The notes under the pieces are model-generated. The model searched no databases and was not told the origin of the DNA. It saw nothing but the letters and a program-made list of their open reading frames with translations. A DNA stretch of 64,000 nt from Methylobacillus methanolivorans (GTDB lineage Bacteria; Pseudomonadota; Gammaproteobacteria; Burkholderiales; Methylophilaceae): the NCBI RefSeq assembly GCF_044751345.1, contig NZ_JBIWXY010000001.1, forward strand, positions 1,860,001 through 1,924,000, in the 5' to 3' direction. The first letter of the stretch is position 1; every line of letters starts with the position of its first letter. Shown piece by piece: positions 7,992 through 16,645 of the stretch. Made by a program: the position numbers and the translations under genes.

Positions 7992-9065
7992 ATGGCTACC
8001 ATGAAAGCTGCAGTTTTCGTCTCCCCCGGAAAAATAGAATTACGCGACAAACCCATTCCGGAGATCGGCCCGCTAGATGCCTTGATCCGCATCACGACCA
8101 CCACCATCTGTGGCACGGATGTGCACATCCTCAAGGGTGAATATCCGGTAGCAACAGGCCTGACTGTCGGCCATGAGCCGGTAGGCATCATTGAAAAACT
8201 AGGCTCGGAAGTCCATGGATTCAAGGTTGGCCAACGAGTGATCGCAGGTGCCATTACCCCAAGCGGATACTCCAATGCCTGCCTATGCGGCATCGGTGCC
8301 CAGGACGGCCCGGATACTCCGCACGGCTTCAAAGTGGCCGGCGGCTGGAAATTCGGCAACACCATTGATGGCAGCCAGGCGGAATACCTGCGTGTACCGG
8401 ATGCCATAGCCAACTTGAGCGTAATTCCCGACCACCTCAGCGACGAACAAGTCTTGATGTGTCCAGACATTATGTCGACTGGCTTCTCTGGTGCAGAACG
8501 CGGCAATATCAAGATCGGCGATACGGTAGTCGTGTTTGCCCTTGGCCCCATTGGCCTCTCAGCCATTGCAGGCGCGAAGCTGCTGGGTGCCACAAAGATT
8601 ATTGGCGTGGATTCGATTCCCGAGCGCCTGAGCATTGCCCGCGCCCTGGGCGCAGATCATGTCGTCAATTTCAAGACCCATGACCCGGTACAGGAAATCC
8701 TGAAACTGACCGATGGACGCGGCGTGGATGTCGCGATTGAAGCCTTGGGCGTACAGCAAACCTTTGAATCCTGTTTGCGCGTACTACGTCCGGGCGGCAC
8801 CCTATCCAGCCTGGGCGTCTACTCTTCAGACCTCACGCTGCCACTGAGTGCATTCGGCGCCGGCCTGGGAGATTTCACCATCGTGTCCACGCTTTGCCCC
8901 GGCGGCAAGGAGCGTATGCGCAGGTTGATGGATGCCGTTGGCTCTGGCCGCGCCGACTTGAGCAAGCTGGTCACCCATCGCTTCAAGCTTAGCGAGATTG
9001 AGGACGCGTATGACCTCTTTGCTAACCAGCGCGATGGCGTCATGAAGGTAGCAATCACGCCTTAA
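7992..9065 (+). CDS. Zinc-dependent medium-chain alcohol dehydrogenase
   Basis: Cytosolic MDR-family alcohol dehydrogenase (357 aa), similar in layout to bacterial secondary alcohol dehydrogenases. Catalytic zinc ligands are visible: C40 (ICGTD), H61-E62 (GHEP) and D159 (CPDIMSTG). The structural zinc four-cysteine lobe is missing, as in the isopropanol dehydrogenase type. The Rossmann motif is ALGPIG at 183-188, with Ala in place of the first Gly. D207 after strand beta-2 (GVDS) favours NAD over NADP. AGGAG precedes the ATG by 7 nt. The gene ends 2 nt from the convergent soxZ-like gene. The substrate is not decidable; a short-chain alcohol or aldehyde is likely. Confidence 0.88.
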   Translation: MATMKAAVFVSPGKIELRDKPIPEIGPLDALIRITTTTICGTDVHILKGEYPVATGLTVGHEPVGIIEKLGSEVHGFKVGQRVIAGAITPSGYSNACLCGIGAQDGPDTPHGFKVAGGWKFGNTIDGSQAEYLRVPDAIANLSVIPDHLSDEQVLMCPDIMSTGFSGAERGNIKIGDTVVVFALGPIGLSAIAGAKLLGATKIIGVDSIPERLSIARALGADHVVNFKTHDPVQEILKLTDGRGVDVAIEALGVQQTFESCLRVLRPGGTLSSLGVYSSDLTLPLSAFGAGLGDFTIVSTLCPGGKERMRRLMDAVGSGRADLSKLVTHRFKLSEIEDAYDLFANQRDGVMKVAITP

Positions 9066-9067
9066 TA

Positions 9068-9388
9068 CTATGAGAGTGTCATGGCATGATGGCCGCTATA
9101 GCCCTTGTTGTCATGCCATTGCACACTCACTGTATCGCCCGCTTTCGCATTCGCCAGGTAAAACACCAATTCTGGATCACTGGCAATGCCTGTGCCCCAT
9201 TGCGCCTCCAGCACCTGCTGCCCATTGTGGCTGACCTGCACCCATTGAATGAAATGCGCAGCTATACGCTGGGCGGAGGCATCCAGCCTGCCACCATTCT
9301 CCATGGGGTGGAATAACGCCAGCGTTAACTCAGCTACCCCTTGCTGTAACCTGGCCTGCATCGTCATCTTGTTTACTTCAGGCACCAT
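9068..9388 (-). CDS. soxZ: SoxZ-like sulfur-carrier subunit
   Basis: Immunoglobulin-fold protein of 106 aa related to SoxZ, which pairs with SoxY as the periplasmic carrier in thiosulfate oxidation. Family blocks are FHPMENGGRLDAS, the AHFIQWVQVSHNG strand, VLEAQWGTGIASDPEL and SVQWHDNKGYS. It has no signal peptide, consistent with SoxZ being exported in complex with SoxY. AAGGGG lies 6 nt upstream of the ATG, and soxY ends 3 nt before the gene. No soxA, soxB, soxX or soxCD is in the window, and the partner SoxY lacks its active cysteine, so sulfur oxidation is doubtful. Confidence 0.85.
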   Translation of the reverse strand: MVPEVNKMTMQARLQQGVAELTLALFHPMENGGRLDASAQRIAAHFIQWVQVSHNGQQVLEAQWGTGIASDPELVFYLANAKAGDTVSVQWHDNKGYSGHHAMTLS

Positions 9389-9391
9389 CTG

Positions 9392-9814
9392 CTACCCCTT
9401 TTGATCGAGAACTGTGATGTAACGACTGGCCTTGTAATACTGCCCGTTTGCCTTCACGACCACTTCAACCGATTGGCTTTGCGCCAGCCTGATGCGGGTC
9501 ATGATATAGGGCTGTGCCCCATGACTGAGCGTGAAATTGGCCAATAATGGGACATCACTCTTCTCGGCAAACAAGGCGATCGCTTCCGTGCCCGGGACGC
9601 GACTCATGATTTCCACCTTGATGCTCGCACCACCCTCTGTGCATGCAGGCACGATCATCTCAATGTCTCCCACTGGGTCATTCGAGGCTTGATCTAGCGG
9701 CAGCGCCTGCTGCAAGGCATCCCGATTGGACGCTACTGCATGCCATGGCACCAGCACAGTTGCCACCAGCCACCTGAGCAATGATCGCCGACTGGGTTTT
9801 GTCACCAATTTCAA
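9392..9814 (-). CDS. soxY: SoxY-like protein lacking the C-terminal GGCGG motif
   Basis: Periplasmic 140-aa protein with the SoxY fold: a Tat-like signal (SRRSLLRWL...AVA), then IEMIVPACTEGG, SIKVEIMSRVPG, ALFAEKSDVPL and MTRIRLAQSQSVEVVV. In working SoxY proteins the chain ends with GGCGG, whose Cys carries the sulfur intermediate. Here it ends YKASRYITVLDQKG and no Gly-Gly-Cys motif is found in any frame nearby. The only Cys (C58) sits where SoxY usually has an ENG turn. The TTG start overlaps the protease stop (TTGA), with AAGAGG 5 nt upstream. It may be a repurposed carrier, as in quinoprotein dehydrogenase-associated SoxYZ-like proteins. Confidence 0.82.
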   Translation of the reverse strand: MKLVTKPSRRSLLRWLVATVLVPWHAVASNRDALQQALPLDQASNDPVGDIEMIVPACTEGGASIKVEIMSRVPGTEAIALFAEKSDVPLLANFTLSHGAQPYIMTRIRLAQSQSVEVVVKANGQYYKASRYITVLDQKG

Positions 9815-11238
9815 TTGGGCCTCTTGTCATCAAGCTGCTGCCGCAACTGGTTAAGGCGTGCCTCAACGATGGATTTTTCATAAAAATCACCATCAGTGGC
9901 CTTGGCCGCCAGGTCCATTTGCTCCATCGCGCCACGCAGGTTATAACGCCTGGCGTAAGCCTCGCCTTGCGCTTGATGCAGCAGCAGAGTTTTGCCCTGC
10001 ATGCTGTAGACGCGTGCCTTTAACTCATAAAAGTAAGGGTCATCAGGAAATTGATCTTGCTTATCTGCGATCAAGCGTAACAACTTGTCTGCCTGCCTGG
10101 AGCCAAGCAAGTGCTCGGCATAGGCATAAATCAAGGCGCGATGATCGGGATAACTGCGCAAGGCCTCAAGATAACGCTGCTCGGCGACTGCCGGGGCTTG
10201 GCCTGCCACGGCAACCTGGGTAGCCACGGTTTCTATCATGGCGTTGGCAATGGCATTTTTGCGTAACCACGCCACCTCAGTATTTGCACCGGCAAGATCA
10301 TTCTTGCGCAACATTGCCAGTGCAATGCCGTAATGTTCTGCAGCCTCATTGGCATAACGCTTTTCTTGCAGGTTGATACGGAAAATATTGATGGCGCTGT
10401 CCGCAGTGCCAATATTGGCCAGCAGCTTGGCTTTGACGAAATAAAAATTCGGGTTTTCCTGTATAGCACGGAAGCTGCCTTGCTCGACGCGATTACGCAC
10501 ATCTGCAATCCGCTCTACCGTCAGCGGGTGTGTTCGCAGAAATGCCGGCGCACTGCCCTCGGAAAAACGAGTGCCTTTTTGCAACGTTTCAAAGAAGGAT
10601 GGCATCCCCCGAGTGTCAAACCCAGCGTCGGCCATGATCTGCAAGCCCACGCGGTCGGCCTCGCGCTCATGTTCACGCGTGTAGTCGATCTGCTTCTGTA
10701 TGGATCCAGCCATGGCAGTAGTCAGCGCACCTCCCGTCAATTGCGGGTTGCTACGCGCTGCGAGCAGGGCCAAGGCCATAGTCGCCATGCTGATGACGGA
10801 ATCGTTCTTTTGCTTGGCCAGCATCCGTGCCAGATGGCGCTGAACCACGTGGCCGATCTCGTGCCCCAATACCCCAGCCACTTCTGACTCATTCTTCGCG
10901 GCCAGCAACAAGCCAGTATGTACACCAATAACGCCGCCGGGCATGGCAAACGCATTGATACTGTTATCCTTGACCACGAAAAAGTTGAAGCGCTGATATT
11001 TATCTGGCCCGTTGGCAGCAAGCCTGTGTCCTAAATCATCAATATAATCATTGATCTCGGGGTCCTCCAACACTTGGCTGCTGGCATACACATCCCGCAT
11101 GATTTCATCAGCGATGCGCTGCTCATCAAGTGGCGACATGACGGTTGCAGAGTAATCACCCAGCTCCGGCAAACCATCGGCCAGGACAACAGGGGCGACA
11201 CAAGCAAGGAATACGATTGGATAAAGCGCTTTCATCAT
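9811..11238 (-). CDS. M48 family periplasmic metalloprotease with TPR repeats (BepA/YfgC-like)
   Basis: Zinc metalloprotease/chaperone of the periplasm, similar to BepA, which handles stalled outer-membrane proteins such as LptD. From the ATG at 11238 (475 aa) the order is a signal peptide (MMKALYPIV...VVLA), the M48 domain with HEIGH at about residues 126-130, the third ligand in EREADRVG, then a TPR-like helical half from about residue 260. A GTG at 11271 would place 11 residues ahead of the signal peptide. A GAGG lies rather far (14 nt) upstream of the ATG. Translation is coupled to the soxY-like gene by a 4-nt overlap. It is divergent from moaC. Confidence 0.88.
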   Translation of the reverse strand: MMKALYPIVFLACVAPVVLADGLPELGDYSATVMSPLDEQRIADEIMRDVYASSQVLEDPEINDYIDDLGHRLAANGPDKYQRFNFFVVKDNSINAFAMPGGVIGVHTGLLLAAKNESEVAGVLGHEIGHVVQRHLARMLAKQKNDSVISMATMALALLAARSNPQLTGGALTTAMAGSIQKQIDYTREHEREADRVGLQIMADAGFDTRGMPSFFETLQKGTRFSEGSAPAFLRTHPLTVERIADVRNRVEQGSFRAIQENPNFYFVKAKLLANIGTADSAINIFRINLQEKRYANEAAEHYGIALAMLRKNDLAGANTEVAWLRKNAIANAMIETVATQVAVAGQAPAVAEQRYLEALRSYPDHRALIYAYAEHLLGSRQADKLLRLIADKQDQFPDDPYFYELKARVYSMQGKTLLLHQAQGEAYARRYNLRGAMEQMDLAAKATDGDFYEKSIVEARLNQLRQQLDDKRPN

Positions 11239-11315
11239 TGCTATGATAACAACCTCACGCACCAAGTTCACTAGCGCCGGGCCATCAGGCCCACGGCCAC
11301 AACGCAGGAAAGCAC

Positions 11316-11792
11316 ATGAGCAAGCTCACCCATTTTGATGCCAGCGGCCAGGCCCATATGGTCGACGTTGGCGACAAAGCCGAAACCAAGCGTATTGCTG
11401 TTGCGGGTGGCAGTATCCGCATGCAGCCTGAAACATTGGCCACGATAGAAAGCGGTGATACAAAAAAAGGCGATGTACTAGGCATTGCACGTATCGCCGC
11501 CATACAAGGCTCAAAACGTACATCTGAACTCATCCCTCTCTGCCACCCCATCCCGCTAACCAAGGTTGGCGTGGTATTCACCATTGACCACGCATTGAAC
11601 AGCATTCATTGCCTAGTCACGACAGAAACCGTCGGGCGCACTGGGGTGGAAATGGAAGCACTCGCCGCTACCAGCATCGCCTTGCTGACGATTTACGATA
11701 TGTGCAAAGCCATGGATAGAGGCATGATCATCAGCGACATCCGCCTGCTGGAAAAACAAGGTGGCAAGTCAGGGAATTGGCAGGCCAGTTAA
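11316..11792 (+). CDS. moaC: Cyclic pyranopterin monophosphate synthase
   Basis: Second enzyme of molybdenum cofactor synthesis, forming cyclic pyranopterin monophosphate from the MoaA product. At 158 aa it has the full family length. Recognisable blocks are THFDASGQAHMVDVGDK near the N-terminus, GIARIAAIQGSKRTSELIPLC, GRTGVEMEALAA and the catalytic YDMCKAMDRGM region. AGGAA lies 6 nt before the ATG. It stands alone between the divergent protease gene and convergent xerC; no other moa gene is in the window. Confidence 0.96.
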   Translation: MSKLTHFDASGQAHMVDVGDKAETKRIAVAGGSIRMQPETLATIESGDTKKGDVLGIARIAAIQGSKRTSELIPLCHPIPLTKVGVVFTIDHALNSIHCLVTTETVGRTGVEMEALAATSIALLTIYDMCKAMDRGMIISDIRLLEKQGGKSGNWQAS

Positions 11793-11851
11793 GCGCTTGC
11801 ATCCATACGATTGCAATCCATCAACGATGGTATTGGTGTAGAGAATAACGG

Positions 11852-11879
11852 GTAAAAATAGATTGGGCAGGAAGTGCCC
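11852..11879 (-). terminator. Rho-independent terminator of xerC
   Basis: On the minus strand GGGCA and TGCCC (11879-11875 and 11869-11865) pair around a 5-nt loop and are followed by AATCTATTTTT, a usable T-tract (A-run 11854-11858 on the plus strand). It lies right after the xerC stop and ends the lpxL-dapF-DUF484-xerC set. Confidence 0.65.
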
Positions 11880-11887
11880 ACACAAAT

Positions 11888-12766
11888 TTACTTCTTCCTC
11901 GCGCGCGGATGCGCAGCATCATAAACTTTGGCCAGGTGCTGGAAGTCCAGATGGGTATACACCTGGGTAGTGCTGATATTGGCGTGCCCCAACATCTCCT
12001 GCACTGCACGCAAGTCACCACTGGATTGCAGCACATGGCTCGCAAAGCTATGGCGCAACATGTGCGGATGCACATTGCTGCTGATACCGCGCTTGAGCGC
12101 CCATTGTTTGATGCGGTATTGAATAGCCCGGCCACTCATGCGCTGCCCGTTACGGTTGAGAAAAACCGCTTGGTCGTCATGACTGGATATTGCCGGTTGG
12201 CGCACTTCCAGCCATGCCCGCATGGCATCAATGGCATGCTTCCCCATCGGCACAATACGTGACTTATTGCCTTTGCCCAGTACCTGCACGGTGCCTTCAT
12301 TCAAATTGAGATCGCTGATATTCAAACCAGTGACTTCAGACAACCGTAACCCAGAGGAGTAGAACAACTCCAGGATGGCCTTATCCCTTAAAGCGAGTAC
12401 GTCCTCACCTTCCATATCCACCAGTTGCACCGCCTGGTCAATCGCGAGCGCCTTGGGCAAAGCCTTGGGTGACTTCGGTGCACGCATGTCATGACAGGGA
12501 TTGCTTGCCGCACCATGATACTTGATCAGGAAATCAAAGAAGCCACGCCAGCCTGAGAGGTGGCGTGCAATGGTTTTGCCGCTGAGACCCCGCCCATGAA
12601 GAATGGCAATGAAACGGCGAATGTGGGATGGTTGCAGTGTATCCAGCGCGAGTTCTGACTGCAACTCAAACAACAGAGCCAAGTCGCGCTGGTAATTCTT
12701 GACGGTAAGCAGGCTCAAGCCACGCTCGAATTGCAGATACTCCAGATAGCGCTGCAGTGCATCCAT
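11888..12766 (-). CDS. xerC: Site-specific tyrosine recombinase XerC
   Basis: Resolves chromosome dimers at dif together with XerD. At 292 aa it has an N-terminal SAM-like DNA-binding domain (1-90) and a catalytic domain. The catalytic residues are visible: R141 (SGLRLSE), H235 and R238 (HMLRHSFA), H261 (LGHANIS) and the nucleophile Y270 (TTQVYTH). XerC rather than XerD or an integrase is inferred from the close linkage to dapF and DUF484, the same order as in many Proteobacteria. It begins 2 nt after the DUF484 stop. A terminator follows. Confidence 0.94.
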   Translation of the reverse strand: MDALQRYLEYLQFERGLSLLTVKNYQRDLALLFELQSELALDTLQPSHIRRFIAILHGRGLSGKTIARHLSGWRGFFDFLIKYHGAASNPCHDMRAPKSPKALPKALAIDQAVQLVDMEGEDVLALRDKAILELFYSSGLRLSEVTGLNISDLNLNEGTVQVLGKGNKSRIVPMGKHAIDAMRAWLEVRQPAISSHDDQAVFLNRNGQRMSGRAIQYRIKQWALKRGISSNVHPHMLRHSFASHVLQSSGDLRAVQEMLGHANISTTQVYTHLDFQHLAKVYDAAHPRARKK

Positions 12767-12768
12767 GC

Positions 12769-13455
12769 TTACACAACGATATGCCGGAGCAAGGCAGCAC
12801 TCACCAATTCGCCTATACGCTTGAGGTAAAGGGTGCCCATGTCGGGATAAAAACGTTTTTCGTCATCACTGGCCAGCGCCAGCACACCAAACACGCTCTC
12901 CGCTTTCAATGCCATCAAGGCAAAAGCCGCTGGCCTGGCTTCTGCACCAAACCACCCTTGCAATGGCATACCAGGATGGTTACCACAATAAGGCGTAGCC
13001 AACCCCTGTGCCCAGCGCTGCACCTCTTGATCCACCTTGGCAAACGCTGGCAAGCCGCCATTATTTTCATCGCGAGGCTGTGCCCATAGGCGCAAACTCA
13101 CATAAGGCACCTGAAAGTCCTCCCGCAAGCTATGCTCCAACAAGCTGACCAGCACCGCCACTTGCTCGGTCGCCAGCAACCCCAGGCTTAAGCGATGCAC
13201 CTTCTCGCCAATCGCGTCGTTCTCCTCACCATATTTCATCAGCTGCGCCAGTTTGGCATCCATTACACGGATGCGATCACGCTGCGCCAACTGCTGGCGT
13301 TCAGCCAGGGAGATTGTCCCCTGGCCATGGGGACTAGGCAGGTAGAGCTCCGCCAGCAGGCTGGTGTGATGCTCAAAAAATTGAGGGTTCGCGCGCAGGT
13401 AACTCGTGACCTGGTACTCCGCTAACGGCGCTTCGTGATGATCTTGTGATTCCAT
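12769..13455 (-). CDS. DUF484 family protein (GAF-like)
   Basis: Conserved cytoplasmic protein of unknown function, 228 aa, found next to dapF and xerC in many Proteobacteria. The N-terminal helical region (AEYQVTSYLRANPQFFEHH) is typical of DUF484; the C-terminal half has a GAF-like alpha/beta pattern ending FGVLALASDDEKRFYPDMGT. The ATG at 13455 is chosen because AAGGAG is 6 nt upstream; a TTG at 13470 would overlap that site. Co-transcription with xerC is likely. A signal-binding role is possible but only inferred from the fold. Confidence 0.88.
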   Translation of the reverse strand: MESQDHHEAPLAEYQVTSYLRANPQFFEHHTSLLAELYLPSPHGQGTISLAERQQLAQRDRIRVMDAKLAQLMKYGEENDAIGEKVHRLSLGLLATEQVAVLVSLLEHSLREDFQVPYVSLRLWAQPRDENNGGLPAFAKVDQEVQRWAQGLATPYCGNHPGMPLQGWFGAEARPAAFALMALKAESVFGVLALASDDEKRFYPDMGTLYLKRIGELVSAALLRHIVV

Positions 13456-13600
13456 GTTAACTCCTTGCAATCGTCATGACTGACGGTAATGATGGCTAGG
13501 CTACATCGTTGGCCCTGATTGTCCTCGCACCTGAATGCTACGCTCGCGACTGACTGCGATCAGTTATCCAAGGCAGGCAAGACCTTTGACGCCAGCCACT

Positions 13601-14431
13601 TTAAATCTCGATACTACCTTCAAATACGGTTTCGGCAGGGCCAGTCATCCAGACCGGCTGCTGCGCCCCATCCCAGGCAATGGTTAACTCTCCGCCACGG
13701 GTCGTCACTTTCACCGGGGATTGCAACAGGCCTCGCCTGATGCCACTCACCACCGCAGCGCAAGCCCCTGTGCCACAGGCCAAAGTCTCGCCACTGCCAC
13801 GCTCATAGACTCGCAAGCGGATATGATGAGCATCCACCACCTGCATGAAGCCGGCATTCACACGCTGTGGAAAGCGCACATGATGCTCAATCAAAGGCCC
13901 TAGGTTTTCCACTGGCGCAGTATCGACATCGCTGACTAGGGTCACTGCATGCGGGTTACCCATGGAAACCGTGGAAATCTCCAAGGTCTGGTTTGCCACC
14001 TGCAACGGGTAAACCAACTCATCCTGATCTGCAACAAATGGGACTTCGGCAGGCTGGAAACGCGGCTCTCCCATGTTTACCGTCACTAGCCCGTTATCTT
14101 CTAGTTTGGGGAAGATCACGCCGCGTGCTGTTTCCACACGAATTTCACGCTGATTGGTCAAGGCCTTGTCATGCACAAACCGGACAAAGCAACGCGCACC
14201 ATTGCCGCACTGTTCGACCTCGCCACCATCGGCATTGAATATGCGGTAGCGAAAATCCACACCCTCCACAGTCGGCTTCTCCACCAGCAGTAACTGGTCA
14301 AAACCGACGCCAAAGTGACGGTCGGCAAGGCGACATATCGTTGCAGCATCCAGATTCACCGGGCTACTGTAACCATCGATCACGATAAAATCGTTGCCTA
14401 TGCCCTGCATCTTGGTAAAAGTAAGTTTCAT
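13601..14431 (-). CDS. dapF: Diaminopimelate epimerase
   Basis: Converts LL- to meso-diaminopimelate for lysine and peptidoglycan synthesis. The 276-aa product has the two-domain fold and both catalytic cysteines: C75 in EVEQCGNGARC and C219 in LACGTGACAA. Other family blocks are the N-terminal KMQGIGNDFIVID and SMGNPHAV. It lies about 75 nt after the lpxL-like acyltransferase gene and 145 nt before DUF484; the latter gap holds only weak short hairpins and no gene that I can see. Confidence 0.96.
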   Translation of the reverse strand: MKLTFTKMQGIGNDFIVIDGYSSPVNLDAATICRLADRHFGVGFDQLLLVEKPTVEGVDFRYRIFNADGGEVEQCGNGARCFVRFVHDKALTNQREIRVETARGVIFPKLEDNGLVTVNMGEPRFQPAEVPFVADQDELVYPLQVANQTLEISTVSMGNPHAVTLVSDVDTAPVENLGPLIEHHVRFPQRVNAGFMQVVDAHHIRLRVYERGSGETLACGTGACAAVVSGIRRGLLQSPVKVTTRGGELTIAWDGAQQPVWMTGPAETVFEGSIEI

Positions 14432-14506
14432 ATCCTGCCTTGCAATTGCAGCAATCCACCTTATTCCAGGCGATCACTCTAAAAATTCGCTTGAGATCTA
14501 TGTTAT

Positions 14507-15361
14507 CTAGCCTTGTGCTTCACGTGCCTTGCCATGTGGCTTGGGATGCTTGAAGCGGCGATAGCTCCAGAGATATTGCTCGGGGCACATCCTGACCAAT
14601 TGCTCTATCCCGTGATTAATATTGTCCGGGGTGGGCTCAAGATCAAGTGGCCGTATATGAATGGCATAACCTCTCCCCCACGGCAGGCGCTCCCCGTAAG
14701 CCAGCAACACTCGTGCACCAGAAGTCTCTGCCAGCTTACCCACCAGCGTCATGGTATAGGCTGGTGTACCAAAGAAATCTGCCCAGACACCTTCGCCGAA
14801 CTCAGGCACCTGATCGGGCAAAATGCCGATCGCCTCACCCTGCTTCAAGGCTCTCAGCAAACTACGCACCCCACTGAGATTGGTCGGTGCCTGCCTGATC
14901 TGGCTGCGGTTACGACCCTCGTCGATTAAAGGAGCCAACCATTGTTGACGCGCGGGGCGGTATAACACCGTAATCGGACGGCGAGCGGCGTAGTACAAGG
15001 CGGTAATTTCATAACAACCCAAGTGGGGGGTAAGAAAGATAATACCCTGCCCTTGCGCATGTGCAGCCTCGACATGCTCCCAGCCATGACACTCCCTTAC
15101 CCAAGGCAACACCCGCTCTTGCGGCCTGAACCAGATGGCAAACGTCTCGATCAGGCCTTTGCCAGTTTCCACCACGCTGCGTTTGACCAAACGCCGATAA
15201 TCCGCTGGGGATGGTGTAATGCCAGCGATATTGAGATTCTTGCGGGTACGCCGCAATACCTTCTGGGAAAAGAAATAAAGACCCCACCCCGTGAACACAC
15301 CAATCCCATTGATGACAGGCAAAGGCAGCCGCGCCAGAATGCGTAATAATGCTTTAAGCAT
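14507..15361 (-). CDS. LpxL/HtrB-type lipid A acyltransferase
   Basis: Inner-membrane enzyme adding a secondary acyl chain to Kdo2-lipid A from acyl-ACP. At 284 aa it has an N-terminal membrane anchor (about 5-32), the family HX4E catalytic motif (HLGCYE) and the block ILPDQVPEFGEGVWADFFG. Betaproteobacteria often carry two such acyltransferases, so LpxL and LpxM functions cannot be separated here. It is divergent from metK and heads the cluster running to xerC, although its own downstream spacing leaves the operon structure uncertain. Confidence 0.9.
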   Translation of the reverse strand: MLKALLRILARLPLPVINGIGVFTGWGLYFFSQKVLRRTRKNLNIAGITPSPADYRRLVKRSVVETGKGLIETFAIWFRPQERVLPWVRECHGWEHVEAAHAQGQGIIFLTPHLGCYEITALYYAARRPITVLYRPARQQWLAPLIDEGRNRSQIRQAPTNLSGVRSLLRALKQGEAIGILPDQVPEFGEGVWADFFGTPAYTMTLVGKLAETSGARVLLAYGERLPWGRGYAIHIRPLDLEPTPDNINHGIEQLVRMCPEQYLWSYRRFKHPKPHGKAREAQG

Positions 15362-15387
15362 GTACTTCTTTTTGAAACATCATGATT

Positions 15388-15415
15388 TTGCTATTCTAAC
15401 AACCTTTTGCATAAT
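15388..15415 (+). promoter_or_regulatory. Possible sigma-70 promoter of metK
   Basis: TTGCTA (15388-15393) and CATAAT (15410-15415) are 16 bp apart. Transcription from here would give a leader of only about 10 nt, just enough to include the AGGAG. The short leader makes the call tentative. No riboswitch fits between this site and metK. Confidence 0.35.
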
Positions 15416-15432
15416 TGATTTGGCAGGAGTTC

Positions 15433-16596
15433 ATGAGCGAATATCTATTTACTTCAGAATCCGTTTCCGAAGGCCATCCCGACAAGGTCGCCGACCAGAT
15501 TTCGGATAGCATTCTGGATGCGATTCTTGAGCAGGACCCTACGGCACGCGTAGCAGCAGAAACCTTGACTAATACTGGCTTGGTTGTGCTGGCAGGCGAA
15601 ATCACCACCACTGCCAGTGTTGATTACATCAAGGTCGCCCGCGATGCAATCAAGCGCATCGGCTATGACAACGCCGACTATGGCATTGATCACAAAAGCT
15701 GCGCGGTACTGGTTGCCTATGACAAGCAATCCCCCGATATTGCCCAAGGCGTTGATAACGCGAATGATGACCCACTTGATCAAGGTGCGGGCGACCAAGG
15801 CCTGATGTTTGGCTATGCCTGCGATGAAACACCACAATTGATGCCATTGCCGATCTGGCTCTCGCATCGATTAATGGAGCGCCAGTCACAATTGCGCAAA
15901 GATGGCCGCCTGCCTTGGCTGCGCCCTGATGCCAAAAGCCAGGTCACCATTCAATATGTCGATGGCAAACCCCACAAGATTGATACCGTCCTCATCTCAA
16001 CACAGCATGCCCCTGACATCTCGCTAGATCAAGTACGTGAAGGCGTGATTGAAGAAATTATCAAACCATCCCTGCCACAAGAACTCATCAAGGGAGACAT
16101 CAAGTTCCTCGTTAACCCGACAGGCCGTTTCGTCATTGGCGGTCCACAAGGGGATTGCGGCTTGACCGGTCGTAAAATCATCGTCGACACCTATGGTGGC
16201 GCAGCTCCTCACGGCGGTGGTGCTTTCTCTGGCAAGGACCCTTCAAAGGTAGACCGTTCCGCAGCTTATGCAGGCCGCTATGTTGCCAAGAACATCGTGG
16301 CCGCTGGCTTGGCATCACGCTGCTTGGTACAGGTTTCCTATGCGATTGGCGTCGCCAAGCCAACCAGTGTCATGGTGGAAACCTATGGCACAGGCAAGGT
16401 TCCAAACGAAGTGCTCACGCAACTGGTGCTGGAACATTTCGACCTACGCCCCAAGGGTATCGTGCAGATGCTAGACCTGTTGCGCCCAATCTATTCCAAG
16501 ACAGCGGCCTATGGTCACTTTGGTCGTGATGAGCCTGAATTCACTTGGGAAGCGGCGGATAAAGCCAGCGCGCTTCGTGCTGCTGCGGGAATCTAA
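15433..16596 (+). CDS. metK: S-adenosylmethionine synthetase
   Basis: Makes SAM from methionine and ATP in the cytoplasm; entry point of the methyl cycle encoded here with ahcY and metF. The ATG at 15433 gives 387 aa, near the family norm, and has AGGAG 4 nt upstream; a TTG 18 nt earlier would add six residues. Signature blocks are SVSEGHPDKVADQISD, the loop hexapeptide GAGDQG, GGPQGDCGLTGRKIIVD, and GGGAFSGKDPSKVDRS. The HD-GYP gene follows after 49 nt without a visible terminator. Confidence 0.97.
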   Translation: MSEYLFTSESVSEGHPDKVADQISDSILDAILEQDPTARVAAETLTNTGLVVLAGEITTTASVDYIKVARDAIKRIGYDNADYGIDHKSCAVLVAYDKQSPDIAQGVDNANDDPLDQGAGDQGLMFGYACDETPQLMPLPIWLSHRLMERQSQLRKDGRLPWLRPDAKSQVTIQYVDGKPHKIDTVLISTQHAPDISLDQVREGVIEEIIKPSLPQELIKGDIKFLVNPTGRFVIGGPQGDCGLTGRKIIVDTYGGAAPHGGGAFSGKDPSKVDRSAAYAGRYVAKNIVAAGLASRCLVQVSYAIGVAKPTSVMVETYGTGKVPNEVLTQLVLEHFDLRPKGIVQMLDLLRPIYSKTAAYGHFGRDEPEFTWEAADKASALRAAAGI

Positions 16597-16645
16597 AAAA
16601 CCAGATATATTGCTACTTAACATGTAAGTCCTGGGGGTATCAATA

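Noticed and set aside
11238..11271. GTG start for the M48 protease
   Set aside because: It puts 11 residues before a standard signal peptide; the ATG pair at 11233-11238 is preferred, though its Shine-Dalgarno is distant.
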